From Prinia subflava (lineage: Eukaryota; Chordata; Aves; Passeriformes; Cisticolidae), in the NCBI RefSeq assembly GCF_021018805.1, contig NC_086283.1:7949162-8013161 (forward strand): a DNA stretch of 64,000 bases, in the 5' to 3' direction. The stretch's first letter is position 1, and every line of letters starts with the position of its first letter. The position numbers and the translations under genes are program-made. A model generated the notes under the pieces. The model was given only the letters and a program-made list of their open reading frames with translations. It was not told the origin of the DNA and did not search any database. Below are positions 27,901-42,539 of the stretch, in pieces.

Positions 27901-30900
27901 CATCACCTGTGTAACACAGGTGGTAAGGATCAAAGCCTACATCACCTGTCAGCCACATTTTTGCTGGCTCAAAAAGATAACAGCATCACATCAACAATCT
28001 TTACAGCTACCATAAATGCTTCTGTGCATTTTCAAAACAAGCCATATATTTTCTTTCTATTGTTTTATTTGCTGGAGCGTTCAGAAAACCTTTTATTTCA
28101 AAAGTGAAGAGAGAGGGACCTCCCTCACAGATTTCTAAACTCTGACACCTTTCCTTGAAACCACTTGGTATGGTAATCTAAAGAAAAACATTACGAGAAG
28201 GCTACAGATTTCCTTTTGGGCTTCAGGTTCTTTTCTTCATCAAACCTTCTCTTCTGTTGTCTCTCCACTGCTCAGTCTTACAGATTTGTGCAAGAGAGCA
28301 AAGATATTTAGCCCTCTTCTTCTTGAACTCTAATTCCTATCCAGCTTAGTCTGAGCCACTTTTCTTATACTCTTCCCAGCTTTCTGATGTGGCAAACTAT
28401 GGTCTACTAAGAATCTGATAATTCCTTAAAATACATATTTTGTTGTCAGTGATGCTTTTAATAACAGGGTGAAGATTCCATGTTTTAATAATCTTTGCTG
28501 CTGTATGATGAGCATGAAAACACTGCCAAAGCAGCAGCACTAGAGAAGGGTGTGAGTGTCACGGAGCAGCATGTGCCCATTTCTCTGCTGTTCCTGTTAG
28601 AAAGGCTGGACACTTCTTGTTTACATGTGTTAAGCTTGATGGATTTTTCACTGAAAATTGTCTCCAGGAGTGACTGAGAAAGGCGTCTTTAAGGTGATTT
28701 AGAACAGCCAGTTTTTTACAGCTCCAAAAGAAATGAATGCGGTCCATCAGGAGTCAGCAAAGATATTTCCATTGGCAATCAGGAATGCCATATAATAACA
28801 TTTCTAAAAGTACAAGTAGAATCCCATCTTTATTACCTCAGTAATCCTGGAAGGAAGAGAAGCCAAAAAACTTGTATGTTTAAAATTTTAGTTATGTGTT
28901 TTCCTTCATGTTTCACAAGAGACAAATCTGCCTGTCTTTTTCTGTGTAGTATGAGAGCCAAAGTTTTCCCATGCATTTCATTCCAAATTTGTTCTCTATT
29001 TTATACCTTCATTAGTATACATATAACCTTTGTGGTTATAAGTGGTTGTATGCTTCAGTTCATTGCACTGAACTATGCATTCTCACTTCTAGGAATGTCA
29101 TATGAAAGAAAGGTCTTAGATCAGTCTTAAAATAAATTCTAGAGTAAGCAGTTCATATATACACATGCTGTGAAGCTTGAATATTAGGCATACTATGCTT
29201 TGTCAGCAGAACTTATCTTTGGTAGAAGTTCTGCTCCTTAAAACAATTTCTAGAATTACCTCTTAGCATCTGCTTCTCTTCTTGCTATCTATATGCTGAT
29301 GTCATTAATATATGAGTTATATGGTTGTACATTAATTCTGTTGTTCCTACTTTTATTTAAAGTGAGTTTCTGGTATATGATATGGTAGGAAACATGGTGG
29401 AAAGTACCTGTGGTTAGGCTGAAAAAGAGAGAGATTTGGACTGGCTTCACTTTTATGCAGAGCACTGTGGAAAGGCACTCAGGAAAATGCCTCAGGAACT
29501 GAAGCCTCTCAAGGCCTCTCGTCTTCTACATAGACTGAGCTCTTCTTATAGTGTTGCTCCTTAGAAAATAGGAACAAGCTTGTATCTGAAGTATAGCCAC
29601 CTACAGAGGGAACAAGGCCAGCAGCTGGAATGCAGCAATTCCCAGGAGCTAGAAATTGTTAAACAAAAGCTTCCATATTAGCAGTTTGTACATGTTGAAG
29701 TTCAACAAAACAATGGATTTCACGAAGACAAGGTTCAGTTTTAATTGATGTTGTATATTGCTTTGACTATATTCACAATTATTTTGTCCTTCAACTTCTA
29801 TGATATTGACTCATACCTTTCTGTTTTATCTTGTTTCCTCTACTCTTTTCTACATCCACTGTGTCTTGCTCAACCAATGCCTAATTTGCCAACAGAGTTC
29901 AGGGTCTCCCTGCATCTCATGTGTGTCCATTCATTTCATATGACAAGGATTCCTGTAAACCACATCAGTGTTCTCTAACAAGTAACCTGTTTCTCACTAT
30001 CGCATGGCTTGCAGTTCTGAAATTTCACCTTTTATTTCAGCTGATTGAAATGAGAGAAATTACTCTTGCCTTGCCTGTGCTACTTCTTTTTAGAATTCAT
30101 CTCGCTCTTGAGGAATCTCTTCACTCTGGGAGCAGAAACAGGACCTAGTAAAGTTACAAGACATTTCCCTACAATCAAATTAAGTGCGGGTTTTCTAGTA
30201 CCACCAAATAAAGTATTTACATTCCTTTAAAAGCCACTTCATAATGAGCTATGTCCATCCCATTAGTGGTTTCCAGTTGCCCCTGAATGATGGTTCAAGC
30301 TAATGTACTGACTTTTTCTTTTGTTTAAAGCACTGCAGAAAAACAGGATGTCTTACAAGAACTGGCAGTGAAACCTGCAATCATTAAAAATCCAGTACTA
30401 CATTTTGCAATATTTTTAATGAATCACTGGATAAATATTTGGCAAGAGCATGAATTCTGCAAGCTTGAATTGACTTTTCTCACCCTATTTCCTTGTCCCT
30501 TGATGCTTTGATCTTGTGTAAAAGGAAGAATGGACAATAAAAACACTTACACAGATATTCTGGTTTCACAGAACATGCTTTTTTAATTTTGACAGTTTTT
30601 AATAAGGTTTCTGATTTCTTGAAGAACTGTAAAAAGAGAAACTGTGATTTTTCCAGAGAACAAAATGAAGAATAAAATCAAAAGCAAGATATCAAAAATA
30701 GTTATAAAAGAGATTTTAGGATATTCCAGTTGAAGTTCACAAAAAGAAGCATGTCAAGATGTATGTCATGAAATGGATATAGGTTTATAAAGAATAGCTA
30801 TAATTGTACACTGAAAAGAAAGGCTTTTTATCCTGCCATAAAACTACACATAGATAAAAATATCTACAATGAATGCAGAGAGATTTGCTAAGGGTGGGGA

Positions 30901-33900
30901 GCAAAAACATGAAATAAATTAAACAGATGTTAAATAAGTTAAACCCAGAAATTTATTTTGAAGTTAGAAAAATGAAAAGACAGCTGAAACCAAGAGGGAA
31001 AGCACTGCACTGCCTACAAAGTGTAAAACTGTTTTTTACTTTTCTATTTATATAAGTTTTGTTCTTATTTCTCTCTACAGACTATCAGAATTGTCCTTAG
31101 ATTTTATTGCTGACTAAGCTATCAAAGGCAAGTTGTTGTTTTTCTACCAAAACTAAATTAACTGTTGCACACTAAAACAAAAACAACCAAGAAGAGAAAA
31201 TAAACATTGATACATATGAGAAAAGTATATATGTCTTTTTAAAAACCCAAAACTTCTCTACAGATATTCCAAACTTTCTGATTTCCAAGGTAATAGCTGT
31301 GATGAGAACTAGCGAGGCAATGAAAAAAACATAGTTTAAAGTTTCCTCAGTTAATTCTTTTCTCCCTGAGATACATGAAAAGGCAGATTTCCACCAACTT
31401 CCTATAAACCAGCCACACATCTGTACACTTTTCCCTAATGTGATTTGATATAGTCAAATGCTCATTAGAGTCTTGGAAAAAGTTCATACTCAACATTTGC
31501 AGGCAGTTTTAGTTTTCAGTTTCACAGGTTATGTTTGTCAAAAAGTTTCTATTTTTCTTAATGAAATAGTTTGGCCTCCGAGTTGTCTGTGGGTCCTGAT
31601 TTTTAATACCTGTCCCTGCAAAAGAATCTTTAGAGAGAAGAATTAGACACACATAATGATTCACGCTTTTAAAATGCATTTTTTCTTGGCCCATACATAT
31701 AACTAAAGACATTGTAAAAGCAGTATAGATACTATAATGGAACGAACAGCATGAGGGTAACTCTTCGTATCTAGCAACTGATGTTCATGAGTCCTGACAG
31801 GTAAGAGACCATGGATTTCATAGCTGGAACTGTCTGTCAAGCAACCCAGCAGGGCCAGTGATTTTCCCCAGAGCATATCCAAGATGAAGCTCCCATGATG
31901 TGAACAGTTTTCTTTGGATCTCAATGTACAACACCTAAAGTTATTTTTTAAAAAGGGCAAGTTATCATTTGTAGCACAGAGTAATTCAGCCTCACAAATG
32001 GCATTAATCTTAATGAGATATGAGGTAGGGATTGGAGGGGTCAGTAATAGACAGAAGCAATGTCTATTTGCATTGAGAGAAAAAACAGTATTCACCATCA
32101 ACACACAGAGGTCTCATGAACAACAACACTTGCTTTTGGCCAATACTGACTGCAACTTTCAGACAGGCAAAGTAGGAACACGGGAGAAATCCTTTCCTTG
32201 TGACCAGAAACCAAAATTAAACCCTTGAGTGGAGGAGTCATGAAATGAGAACTTAATAAATAAAAGACAAAATGTTCTTTCTTTGGTTTAAAAAGCTGTA
32301 AAATTTATCTTTCTTGTCTGCTATTCTCAATTACAGAATACCAACACTCCTTGTTCTTTTGTAGGCAGAATACATGACCTAAGAGAAATGAGAACCAAGG
32401 GGGAAAAAAGGCACTTAAAGGTAGTGTCTTTTTATCAGTGACAAAATATTTTTCTCCCCCTTCTTGAGAAGTTTAGAAGAGTGCTGCTTTTTATCCCTTC
32501 AATAAATATTTTTCTCTCTCTCTATTCAGACCATTAAAAATAATAAGAGGAATATAATACAACTTTAAATGAGAGTTTATATATCACATGCTTTATGACA
32601 GCTGCTTTTATTTCACTTTAGATTAACAAAGCCTTTATGTAGAGACTTTGGAGCTGACCTTACAAAGAAGCAATACCATTAGCCCTGAAGCACATGTTTC
32701 CCATTTAATGTTTCTGAGGTAACATTCTTTGTAAAAGTGAGAGAAATGAGAATGCAAACTTGCAGGAAACATAAAAGTCTGACTGTCCTCCTTTCGAACA
32801 GAATTAAAGTCACTTTGGACACTTGAAAATATGAAGTGAGAGGCCATGGCCTTACAAAGAGTTTCTCAATGTGATCCCAAGAGTTACAATGCTTAGCTTT
32901 CCTTTAGTATGCCATAGCTCTTTGTCATTTCCTCTCAAGAGGATGAACATATTTTGCCATCTCAATTTGAAGAGAAAGGTGTCGCTTACATCAATGTTAT
33001 TTCAGGTTTTACTAGCACTACTCTAACGATTTATAAGCTCACCCAACCAAGAGACTATATACTATATAACTAATTATTATAACTATAATAGTTAAAGCTA
33101 ATGAACCCAACAAAGTTATTTGGGGATACAGCAGAAAGGAATTGGATCTGCCATATGTGAAAGAGCCCCCTAAGCTACTGTTCTGCATGGAAATCAAACT
33201 AATTTTAATGACATTTTACCATTGCCATGTTCTACTGGTTCAGTGCAAGAGCAATGCACTTTTTTTTCCCATCAGTAAATTTAACAGTGCCTATCCACAA
33301 GTCCTCCATCCTTTTGTTCGATGCCTTCATGCATTGGAGCCTGGTCTTCAGCTACTATCAAAGTAAAAATTTCATGCTTGTAACCCTTCTTAAACTCCTT
33401 TTAGTCAGTGAATGTGACAACCTGCCGACTAGAGTCTACAAGGTTCAAAACAAACTCAAGAGAATCAGAAAAGCAGAGGGAAAAGGTGAACAAGGGCACA
33501 ATTTGGAAGCCAGTGGATGCTCTTTGTATCTGGGGCCTTGCCAAAGAAAAGAAAAACCTGTATGCACAAGAAAAGGAGAAAAACTGTGTGATTTGGAGGA
33601 GCTGACAAATCTAGCACTCAAATTGTCATCTATGCCAGTGGAAGCTGGACCAAAGTCCTCTAAACATATGGCTTTACACTCAAAGCAAGCCCTGCCTTTG
33701 AAATGCACTTCTGCAAAGCCTTCCAACAGGAATGCTGCAGGATCTGCTGGAGGTTCATCCAGGTTCCAAGAGACCGCCTCTGCGCAGGTATCTGGGAACA
33801 TTTTAGAGTGGAGACATGGGACTTTCTTTTCTTTTTCTACTTTTCTTTTTTTTTTTTAAGAGAGACAAAAACATTTTTTTCTTAAATCCATTTAAGAATT

Positions 33901-36900
33901 TAGGTTTAAATTTTAAGCACTTAAATTCAAAATTCTAATGCAAACCCACTACTTTTCTGTCTTCCTACAGACATAAATGAGAATTCTTGGAGGCTGAGCA
34001 CTTCTGAAAATTAGAGATACTATTTAGTGCAAAAGACAATGAAGAAGCAGAATGCTTGGAGCATCCCTGTAAAACTTGTCCTAAACCTCAGGGATTTCAG
34101 CTGCTTTTAGCCCCAGGACCAATATTGTTTTCAGAGAGCCCACTGTAATCTGAATATTACCTTTTCCGAATCTTGCAGTGACTATGAATTTACATTCCTT
34201 ATATCAGATGCAAACAGACACACAGGTTTTCTAAGCCTTCCAAAAACCCCTTGTGTTAACCTACACTAAGCAAATCTGTACAATGTTGCTATTTGCTTCA
34301 TCAAGTCCATTCCCTCATATGTACCTATTCTTTAGACTAAGATTAGACGTCTCCAACCAATAAACCAACCAATGTTCATGAAGTTTCTTGTGCCTTACTT
34401 TTTTATGTCTTTTCCTCACTTTTCCACACTATGTCCTGCACTTTGTATGTGTGCCATACATCTGAACTCTTCCCCTTCAATTTGGGCAACCGCCCCTTTT
34501 CATTTGTTTGTTTGTTTTGGTTTTTGTTTTTTGCTGCATAAACACAGTATTGGGGAAAAAGAAATAAGAGAATTATGCTCACATGACATTTTTGCCATCA
34601 GGTATCTGGTATTCCTTGGCAATATTCCATGTAAGAAACCACCCTCTGCCTGTACAGTCCTCCAGTTTCCTCTGACATATTTAACTTCTGACTCTAAGCT
34701 GTTGGTTTCCTATGTTACACTGTTGACATAGCTGCAGTTAAGGGACTCCTATGTCTAAATTTTTATTTCAGTAAGGTTAGATATGTTCAGATATAAGAAA
34801 TCTGAAAGGTAAAACGCTAGAAATAAAAATCACTCATGTGCAAGTGCAGACTTAAGTACCCAGTATGTCTTACCAAAATGACAGCCTGAACTACCACATT
34901 CCTTGTACTCAGGTCCAAATAGGCTATTTTTACCACATTACAGTGCACATTACAATTTATTTTTGTCCATGATTAAATACGAACTCTGGGGAAATTGTCC
35001 CTTTCTTTTTTCCCTTTTTACTTTCTCAAATAGCTGGTCTTGATATCATTAAATGGCATAGAAAAAGCTAATATTTAGATTTCTGTTCCATTTTCTGTGT
35101 TTGGTCATTTTGATTTCATTTTCTTTGATGTCTGGAAAATAATTTTTCTTCATGCTCTTTGTAGTCAAGGGCAAAAAAAACTAATCCGCAACTCTTTTGG
35201 TGTGCTAAGAATAGGCATGGATATGTTGGGGCAGGAAATACATACATTCCACTACAATTAAAATAGATTAATTTGTTAGCAATTCCATAATATCCTCCAA
35301 ATGCAGAAATTCTAAACAGTGTGTAGTCATCTGGGTAACTCTTCTTGTCTTTGCTGCTGCCAGGCTCCACAGCCGACTCTTCCATAACAGGGAATATCAC
35401 AGGGAGAGACAGCATGCCAAATTTTGTGGACTAATACTGAACACTGCAGCACTACCCAGTATCATGTAGTGCATATTTCAGACAGTCCCTGAATCTCCCA
35501 TCTACTAAAGCTCCTTTTTTGCAAGCTCCTTCCATTTTATGATTTTTCCAGCTTTCACTGCATGCTCTTGTACATGACTGCCTTTCCTAACACATTTCCT
35601 GGATAATTTAGCCACTGAATTCCAGTTGTATACATAGTAAACAGAGAGCACTTTCTTAAATCAGTCTGGGTTTGTCCTCTTGCTAGAATAAGAATTCTCA
35701 AAACCAGTCCGAAGTTCCCAACTCTCCAGAAAATAACAGCCAAAAGATGATCACAGAAAGGAATTTAAGATGCAGCTCTCTGACAGACCTTAAAACCAAC
35801 ACATCTTCTATGCAAATTTACATATATTTTCATTCCATTATTCAAGTCTAAAATAAGAAACACAAACCCATGTTTTCTCTTCACACCAAGATTATAAATT
35901 AAGACATGAAAATTTGGTCTTGTGATGTTACAGAAATGCTAATAGCTGAAAGTTTTTGTTCCTGCATTACAATTTCCATTTCTTTTTTTTAAGTGAAGCC
36001 TTTTTCTCATTTGAGACAAATACCACTTCTGAAGAAATTTGGGTGTAAGAAATTACTACTTGTTTTTTTCTTCATGATGATTTTATGCTGACTCTAAAGA
36101 GAAGTTTTGTATAATCTTAGCTGAAACAATGAACAAACATTGTTTGAGCTACAAGGGAGATAACGTAAGAACATAAACTTGCTACAGGATTTGGTTTTTC
36201 CAATTCAAAACTGAACTTGCCTTGCAGCTCTGAATTATTCTTGATGGTTCACTTAACTGGGAGAGAGAACTTCTTGGGAGCCACACTTTGGCCTCTGCTA
36301 CACAGCTGTCACCTGTACACCTCTGTTCTGAAAAAAGGCTTCTGGAACATTGCATGTCAGTAATTTATAGCTGGATTTCCACCAGCAGTGCTGCTTTTGC
36401 ATTGCACTGCAGATGGAATACTCTCATCTCTGCCATACAAGTTATTCACAGCGTGATGCAACATTTTAAACTCGTCTCATGGTTTTGTGCAGTTTTATTG
36501 TAAAATACATCAGATGCTTCACTATTCAGATAGAAAACAGAGCTGAGAACTGGAAGGGGACACAATAATTTCACTTACTTTATCAGAGTCCGTGAACCTG
36601 ACAGTTGGTTAGTGAGGCCATGTAATCATCAATATTCCCTTCTGACCCTTTATCCCACTCTGCACAGGGAGCACAGGTTTGCATCAGGACTGGAAGCACC
36701 AGCAAGAAAACTTTTCCCAGGATGCCAGATGTCTGACAGTGGGGAAAAAAGAAAAAAAGAAAACAACCCCAAAAATTCTTTTGAGGTGGATAGCTGCTCT
36801 CTACTAAAATACCAAATGCACCAAAGTTGCACCCATCTCTTTCTGACAGGAAAGATAGTCACATCAAGAATGAAACAAGCCAAGTCTAGATGTGGAGGGA

Positions 36901-39900
36901 AGCAGGGGAAAGGAGGAGGTGGCCACAGCAAAACTGAGGACCTGAATCCATGTAATTTTTAGTGGCAAACTGGTTTGTAGACCTCAAGAAACAACAAACA
37001 ACAAAACAAATATCCAAAATAAAATAAACAATGTAAACTGACTTCTGAAAACTTTCTTCTAGTCTGCATTTGGTTTTTTGTGTATCATAACTACTTTTAA
37101 AATTTCCAGTCTAAGTTTTGATGACTTAACCAGAAGCGTATGATGTCAGGACAATCTGGGTACACATTTTCTGTGTGCCATTTGGAGTGCTAGACCTGGG
37201 CTATTTCATCTGAAGACACTCAACGGAAGGCTTCCACTCTGTGGAGATGATGAAGTCTGTCAAGCATTGATATAAAACCATGGAAGGAGGAACTCAGGGA
37301 AAAGTGCAATCATACTGCAACTTTTCAGCCCTCTGCTGAATCTGAAGCTCAAGTGTGATTTCCATTGCTCTTGGCTGTGTCGGTGCTCTCTGTATGTAGG
37401 CTTCAGGTCTGCAGCATTTGCGCAGACCCATTTTATTTCTCAATACCTACAAGACTTTAATTTCAGGAGAGTGAGTAGTGATGCAGCTCCAGGTTTTCCA
37501 TCAACAAATTCCAGCCACTGAATGAGGTAACAGTGTCACACTTCAAAGACTGAAAGATCCTAGACACATTCCACAATTTATAGAGGTAACACATTCCTGA
37601 ACACAGCACATTACAGATGGTACAACACACAGAGCATTGAATAGAGGAAGCATTCTGATTCCTTATATTCTTTCCACTGTGAAAGGCAGATAGGGATTTT
37701 TGTTCCTTTTGTCCCCTCATGAAGAAAAGGCATCAGTTTGAAAAGCTCCAACTTCACAGTATTTTGTGACAGTTAATACTAGAAAGTTACAAGCACTGAA
37801 GTTAATTACCAAATGTGGCGCTCTCAGTCCCATACCACATACCAGTTCTGTAGCCGTATACATTGTGCTCCTTCCTGATTAGAATTTTAATAAACTACAG
37901 CAATCTTAGTTTTCCAAACAAGTCTGTTGCCCAAGCAAGCCACATTGTCTTCTAAGACAATTTTTACAGAATAATTCTGACATGGCATGTTCAGTAGCTT
38001 GACAGCATGAAATGTATTGGAAGTTTACATCAGATTCAGGTTGTTCGAAATGTTTTAAAAAAGAAAAAGCATTGTGCAGGTTTGATGTTCACAAGCATCA
38101 TAATTATAAAAACCAAGAAGTGTAATATTTCCAATTAATAATTCAGTTTCTTAAACTTATATTTCTAAGAAATCCTCTTTGCAATTCAGCACGTTGCCTC
38201 TAAATGGTAGGTATAGAAAGAGAAGATGGGAAAGATTTGGAATCAGAATAAAATATAAAAAGTATCAAGTTGCTAGCTATAATGTATTTTAAGACAAGTC
38301 CTCAACATACATTGTATCTATAGAAATACAAACACCATAGAAAACCTGGAAAATAAGAAAACTGAGTAATAAATCTGTCCTGAATACCCATGGCATTGAG
38401 TAGAAATACATCATTTTTACACATCCTTGAGTTGAAACTTTATAAGATTTGTATTATTTGCTCTCTATGAAATATCTCTTAAGAATTAGAGTGCATAAGA
38501 GTAACACTGTGACCAGTTCAACTCTGTGCATCAGTGCAACTTCTGTGCATATTAGTATTGTGATGATTGCCGCCTTTCCAGGCATTATGGGAATATTTTT
38601 GGAAAGTATGTCTTCAGTCATTTGGGTCCCTATAAAGCATCGTACAATATGATAAAAACTCTTCATTTTTTTAATTTTTTTTTTTTTAAATGCAAGCAAT
38701 GCTGTTATTGCTATAAAGAAATCTGTTCCCTTCAGCTAAATTACTCCCATTATACACCTTCAAAAGAGGTAGATACTCCCTGTATTTTTTAGATGAGGAA
38801 ACAGAGAAACTGTGCAGTTTCTCAGAATTAGGGAATGAGTGTTACAGAAATAACAGCCAGATCTGGGTTTCCTGAGCTTTCAAGTATGTTCACTATTCAC
38901 AGGACTTTTGTCTCAGGGGAAAAATGTTTTTACACATGGACACATTTTGAGGCTAAGCACAAGAGAGTGAATGTGTATGATATCCTGACTCATGTGGTCA
39001 CAACAGTAGACGTATGAGGCAAGTCACAGAATTCATCCAACTAAGTATGTATAAGGGAAAAATAAGAAAAAGGATTCTTAACTCTGTATTTTTATTCTTT
39101 CTGATTACTGTTTCTTTCTCCAGTTATGTGCCTTTGAAATCAACAGTTTATCAATCTGGTTTGTTGGTGATGAATTTATTGTTGTTTTTAAATATTATTT
39201 ATGTGTGCATAGTCTTCCTTGCAATATCACCATAATTTCTTGGCCTGTTTTCCATCTTTCATATGAAGCCATGAACAGACACAAACATGCCAGTCTTGTG
39301 GCACAGTCTTACAGCCAGACCTGTGCACTAGTGACTTTTGTCCAACCATTATATTATGGAAAGCATTTTGCAGCAACACAGGTGAAAAGAAAGTAGTTGA
39401 AATATCTCTAAGCAATCTGATTAAGAGACAGCATAGCATAATATGGTGTTTTAAAAACTTTCCTTGCATAATAAAAAACAAATTGATATGGTGCCATGGG
39501 GAAAATCATCCCTTAAATGATGGAGAAGGTGGAGGTTAGTTAGAGAATTGCGAAACTGGCAGCCTGCAGCAGTAAGTGACATGCCTGACTCTACATTGCA
39601 TTCCCCCACATTTTGAAAAGCTGTGTCACATCAAACCAAGCTAACAAGAAGAGACTCTGTTCCTGTGGCTTGTTACAGTGCTGTTCTAAGCACATGGAGA
39701 AGCAGAGTGCTTAGAGGATTATCATTCCTGCCAACGCAAGGAATTCCTGCGCTACTTCCACAGCAGAGTCTTACCAGATGAGCCTGAAGTTGCCTACTAC
39801 TTGCAACAGAAAGACAAAGATACCTTGTGGAACTTAGTGATTGATTTGGAGAATAGAGAGGGGGAAAAAAGTCCAGCTGATGTTCTCACTGCTCTGATAG

Positions 39901-41767
39901 TTCTGTCTGATTTTCTTTCAAACACAAAGAAAGTACTTGAGCTGCCCTTCTGCCAGCAGAATGTGTCCTGAGCCCACAATCCACTGTGAGAAGTACAGTG
40001 GAAATTTGAGAACAGTTGTACTGACAGACAGTGCCCCAAAGCTGGTGCATTTTCAACATTAGTCTGCAGCTACACCTTGCCTCCTTTCCCCTTAGCAATG
40101 CCAATGGAGTAGCACACAATCTACACAGACACCTATACTGCAAAAAGAAACATGATCTTGTAGATTGATGAGAATTGATAACATGCTTAAAAATACTAAA
40201 GATACTAAGGATGGAATTAGGCAAGGGAAAAAACAATCATCTGTTTAAAGAAAACCTTAATGTACTTGGTAGGTGTCTTCCTTTGGAATTACAATATTTT
40301 TGTGTGAATGAAGTCCAAAAGGAGAAGAACATCATTAAATCTGTCCTGTTTCTCTCCCAGCAGTGATGTGCCTGCTGTTTCTTAGTAATTACACATCTAA
40401 CAGAACTGAAGCCACACTGACTATGTGGACTGCATACCTTCCTGGATTTCTCATGTTGTTCGGGCAGGCTGAGAGCCTGTCTTTGTGTGTGGCAATCCAT
40501 AAAATGACCTCAACGAGTTTTCTCTAAGTAAGAGAAATTCATCAAAGCACATCTTAAGTTACTTATTATGGCATCATCTTGGGCTAAAATGAGAGCCCCA
40601 CATAAGGAAAGAAGCTGTAAGGGATGGGAAGGCGTGGGAACTGAAAGATGACACATGGTAAGAGATACCATGTGCCTAAAGAGAAACTACTATTTCAGTT
40701 TTACAATATCTAGACTGCTTGGTATTTGCTAACAAGCATCGCAGAGAACTTGTTTAGGATGTGTGCAAACCAACTGGGTGGTCACAGGGACTATAACAGA
40801 ACAGCAGCTGACAGTAATCTGACTAAAATGCAACTGTAGTTAACTCTATAGATAGATACAAAATGAATGGCTACTTGCAAAGTATTTTAGCCTTGTTTTA
40901 TTCACAGACAAATAAAGATGCTAGATACACAAATGATCCTTATGTTCAATTAGATTAAGGATTTTACTTCCTTAGATTCCTGAAAATTCCTCACTAGACT
41001 TGCTTGGTATTTCCATGAGAGCATTACAAGGCTGAGTTTTGATTTTCTCTTTGCCACTTCAAAAAGAAAGAAATACAAAAACAAAGTGAACAAAAAAGAT
41101 AAGTCACCCACTGGAAGAAAGCAGTGCTAAAAAGCATCCTAAACAACTTTCTGTACGAGATGCTGTTCTGGCAGTAGATTTTAAGGTATCTAAAGCCTCA
41201 TAAAAATTGCCACTGGCTCAACTTAAATCTAGTGAAAACAAAAGACTTTTATTTTCAAGAGTCACATAAGAAACAGAGAATAACACTTCAGTTTCTTAAC
41301 TGCTACCTTTCCATTACTGATGTTCAAATTCATTATTTAAGGTGGTAGTGTTTGTATTTTATATGTAAAGTAAAATTTCTTGTGATAGAAGAAAGACAAA
41401 TACTTTTTACATTTCTTATCTCAGGAGATGCTTAAAGAGTCCTGTAATTATCCTGTGTTTTCTAATGCTGTAGATAATTTCTGATCTGGTATTTTATTTC
41501 AGCATAGGACTGCAGAGCAAGGGGACCCCAGCTTTACGGTTTTACGTACCTGTGGAGCAGGCTGATACTGCCACCTTGGGGAGGACTTTTTCCACGTTCG
41601 AGGAGCCCATGCAAGTGTCATACACATCTGTTTGATTTTCCCCCCTATCATTTAAAAGTTGTCCCAGGAAGACAACTTTTAAAATCCTCTTCCCGTGCAG
41701 TTGTAAGACCTTCCAGATGTGTTCCAACTTGGATTGTATTCCATTCACAACAATAACTGGGAGGAAA
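24969..41767. other. Gene-poor intergenic DNA, right-central part
   Basis: AT-rich, with scattered short open frames. The longest is 33227-33859 (+, 210 codons), overlapped by frames on both strands, with no domain I recognise. No transposon, tRNA or other RNA gene is recognised. Long T and A runs occur (for example 33841-33858 and 38670-38688). Confidence 0.7.
33227..33859 (+). other. Longest open frame in the desert (210 codons), coding status doubtful
   Basis: It starts at an ATG and runs 210 codons. The predicted product has a hydrophobic, Phe-rich start and a Lys/Ser-rich middle, and ends in a Phe-rich tail encoded by a T-rich run. Other frames, including a 118-codon frame on the minus strand, are open over the same bases, which argues for a locally stop-poor composition. 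No homology is recognised and no splice or promoter context is clear. Confidence 0.12.
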
Positions 41768-41840
41768 TGGGGTTTTGGTAGGTTGTGGGGTTTTTTGGGG
41801 TTTTTTGAGGGTTTTTTTGTTTTTTGTTTTTTGTTTTTTA
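41768..41840 (+). repeat. G/T-rich tract with possible G-quadruplex
   Basis: GGGG runs spaced by T6 (GGGGTTTTTTGGGGTTTTTT, then GAGGG) lead into a (GTTTTTT)n run. Four G tracts are present if the first GGGG at about 41769 is counted, with one long loop of 14. A quadruplex is possible but not certain. Confidence 0.6.
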
Positions 41841-42539
41841 GAATTTTAACTGGGTTTTAGAGCTCATTCAGATAGTTAATGACATTTACTACCTGACATT
41901 TACTCATTTACACTACTCTTAATTTTACAGCCATCTTGCCATTACAAAAGCCCTGCTCTGCATTCAGCTGGGCAAGCTGCATTTTGTATACAACACTACC
42001 CTGCTTCTGGTATTCTAGTTGTTGGTAGTCTGAATTTTTGTTCATACCAGCTTAAATTATCTAGTTGCATGTGACTGCTAAGACATATATGACTTCGGGA
42101 GTCATAAGGGCCATTATTGTGCAAAGGAACAGTCCAGTGAAAACCAGAGATCTAGACTGGCAATTTAACCAAAGTGAAGATCCATAAAAAATTATTATCC
42201 ATAAAATGGAGACTGACCTACTTTTGCTTTGCAATTGAATGACTCCTCATCCAGTCTTCTTTGAGTTTATATTCACCAGCATGTGAAGGACCTTGCCAAA
42301 CACTTTATATATAAATATGCCTTGAGACACAAAGGCTGTCCACAGCACTGAGCTCTAAGGCAGTGGGAACTATGAGAAGTTGCCTCAGGTACACAGGCAA
42401 TACAGGGAAAAATTTTATCTCTGACTTCTCACTGGAAGAGGCAGGCTCAAGAGCACTTGTCTATGTGCTCTTAAAAAACATTCAGTAACAAATCTTTTTA
42501 CACAGCCACCTTCAGCCAAGTAACACAAACTATGAACTC

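Noticed and set aside
31703..32228. 133-codon minus and 104-codon plus open frames
   Set aside because: They overlap each other, have no recognisable homology and sit in the desert; chance frames are the simpler reading.
35116..35415. 99-codon minus-strand frame considered as a processed pseudogene
   Set aside because: I could not connect the product to any known protein and there is no poly(A) tail or flanking duplication.
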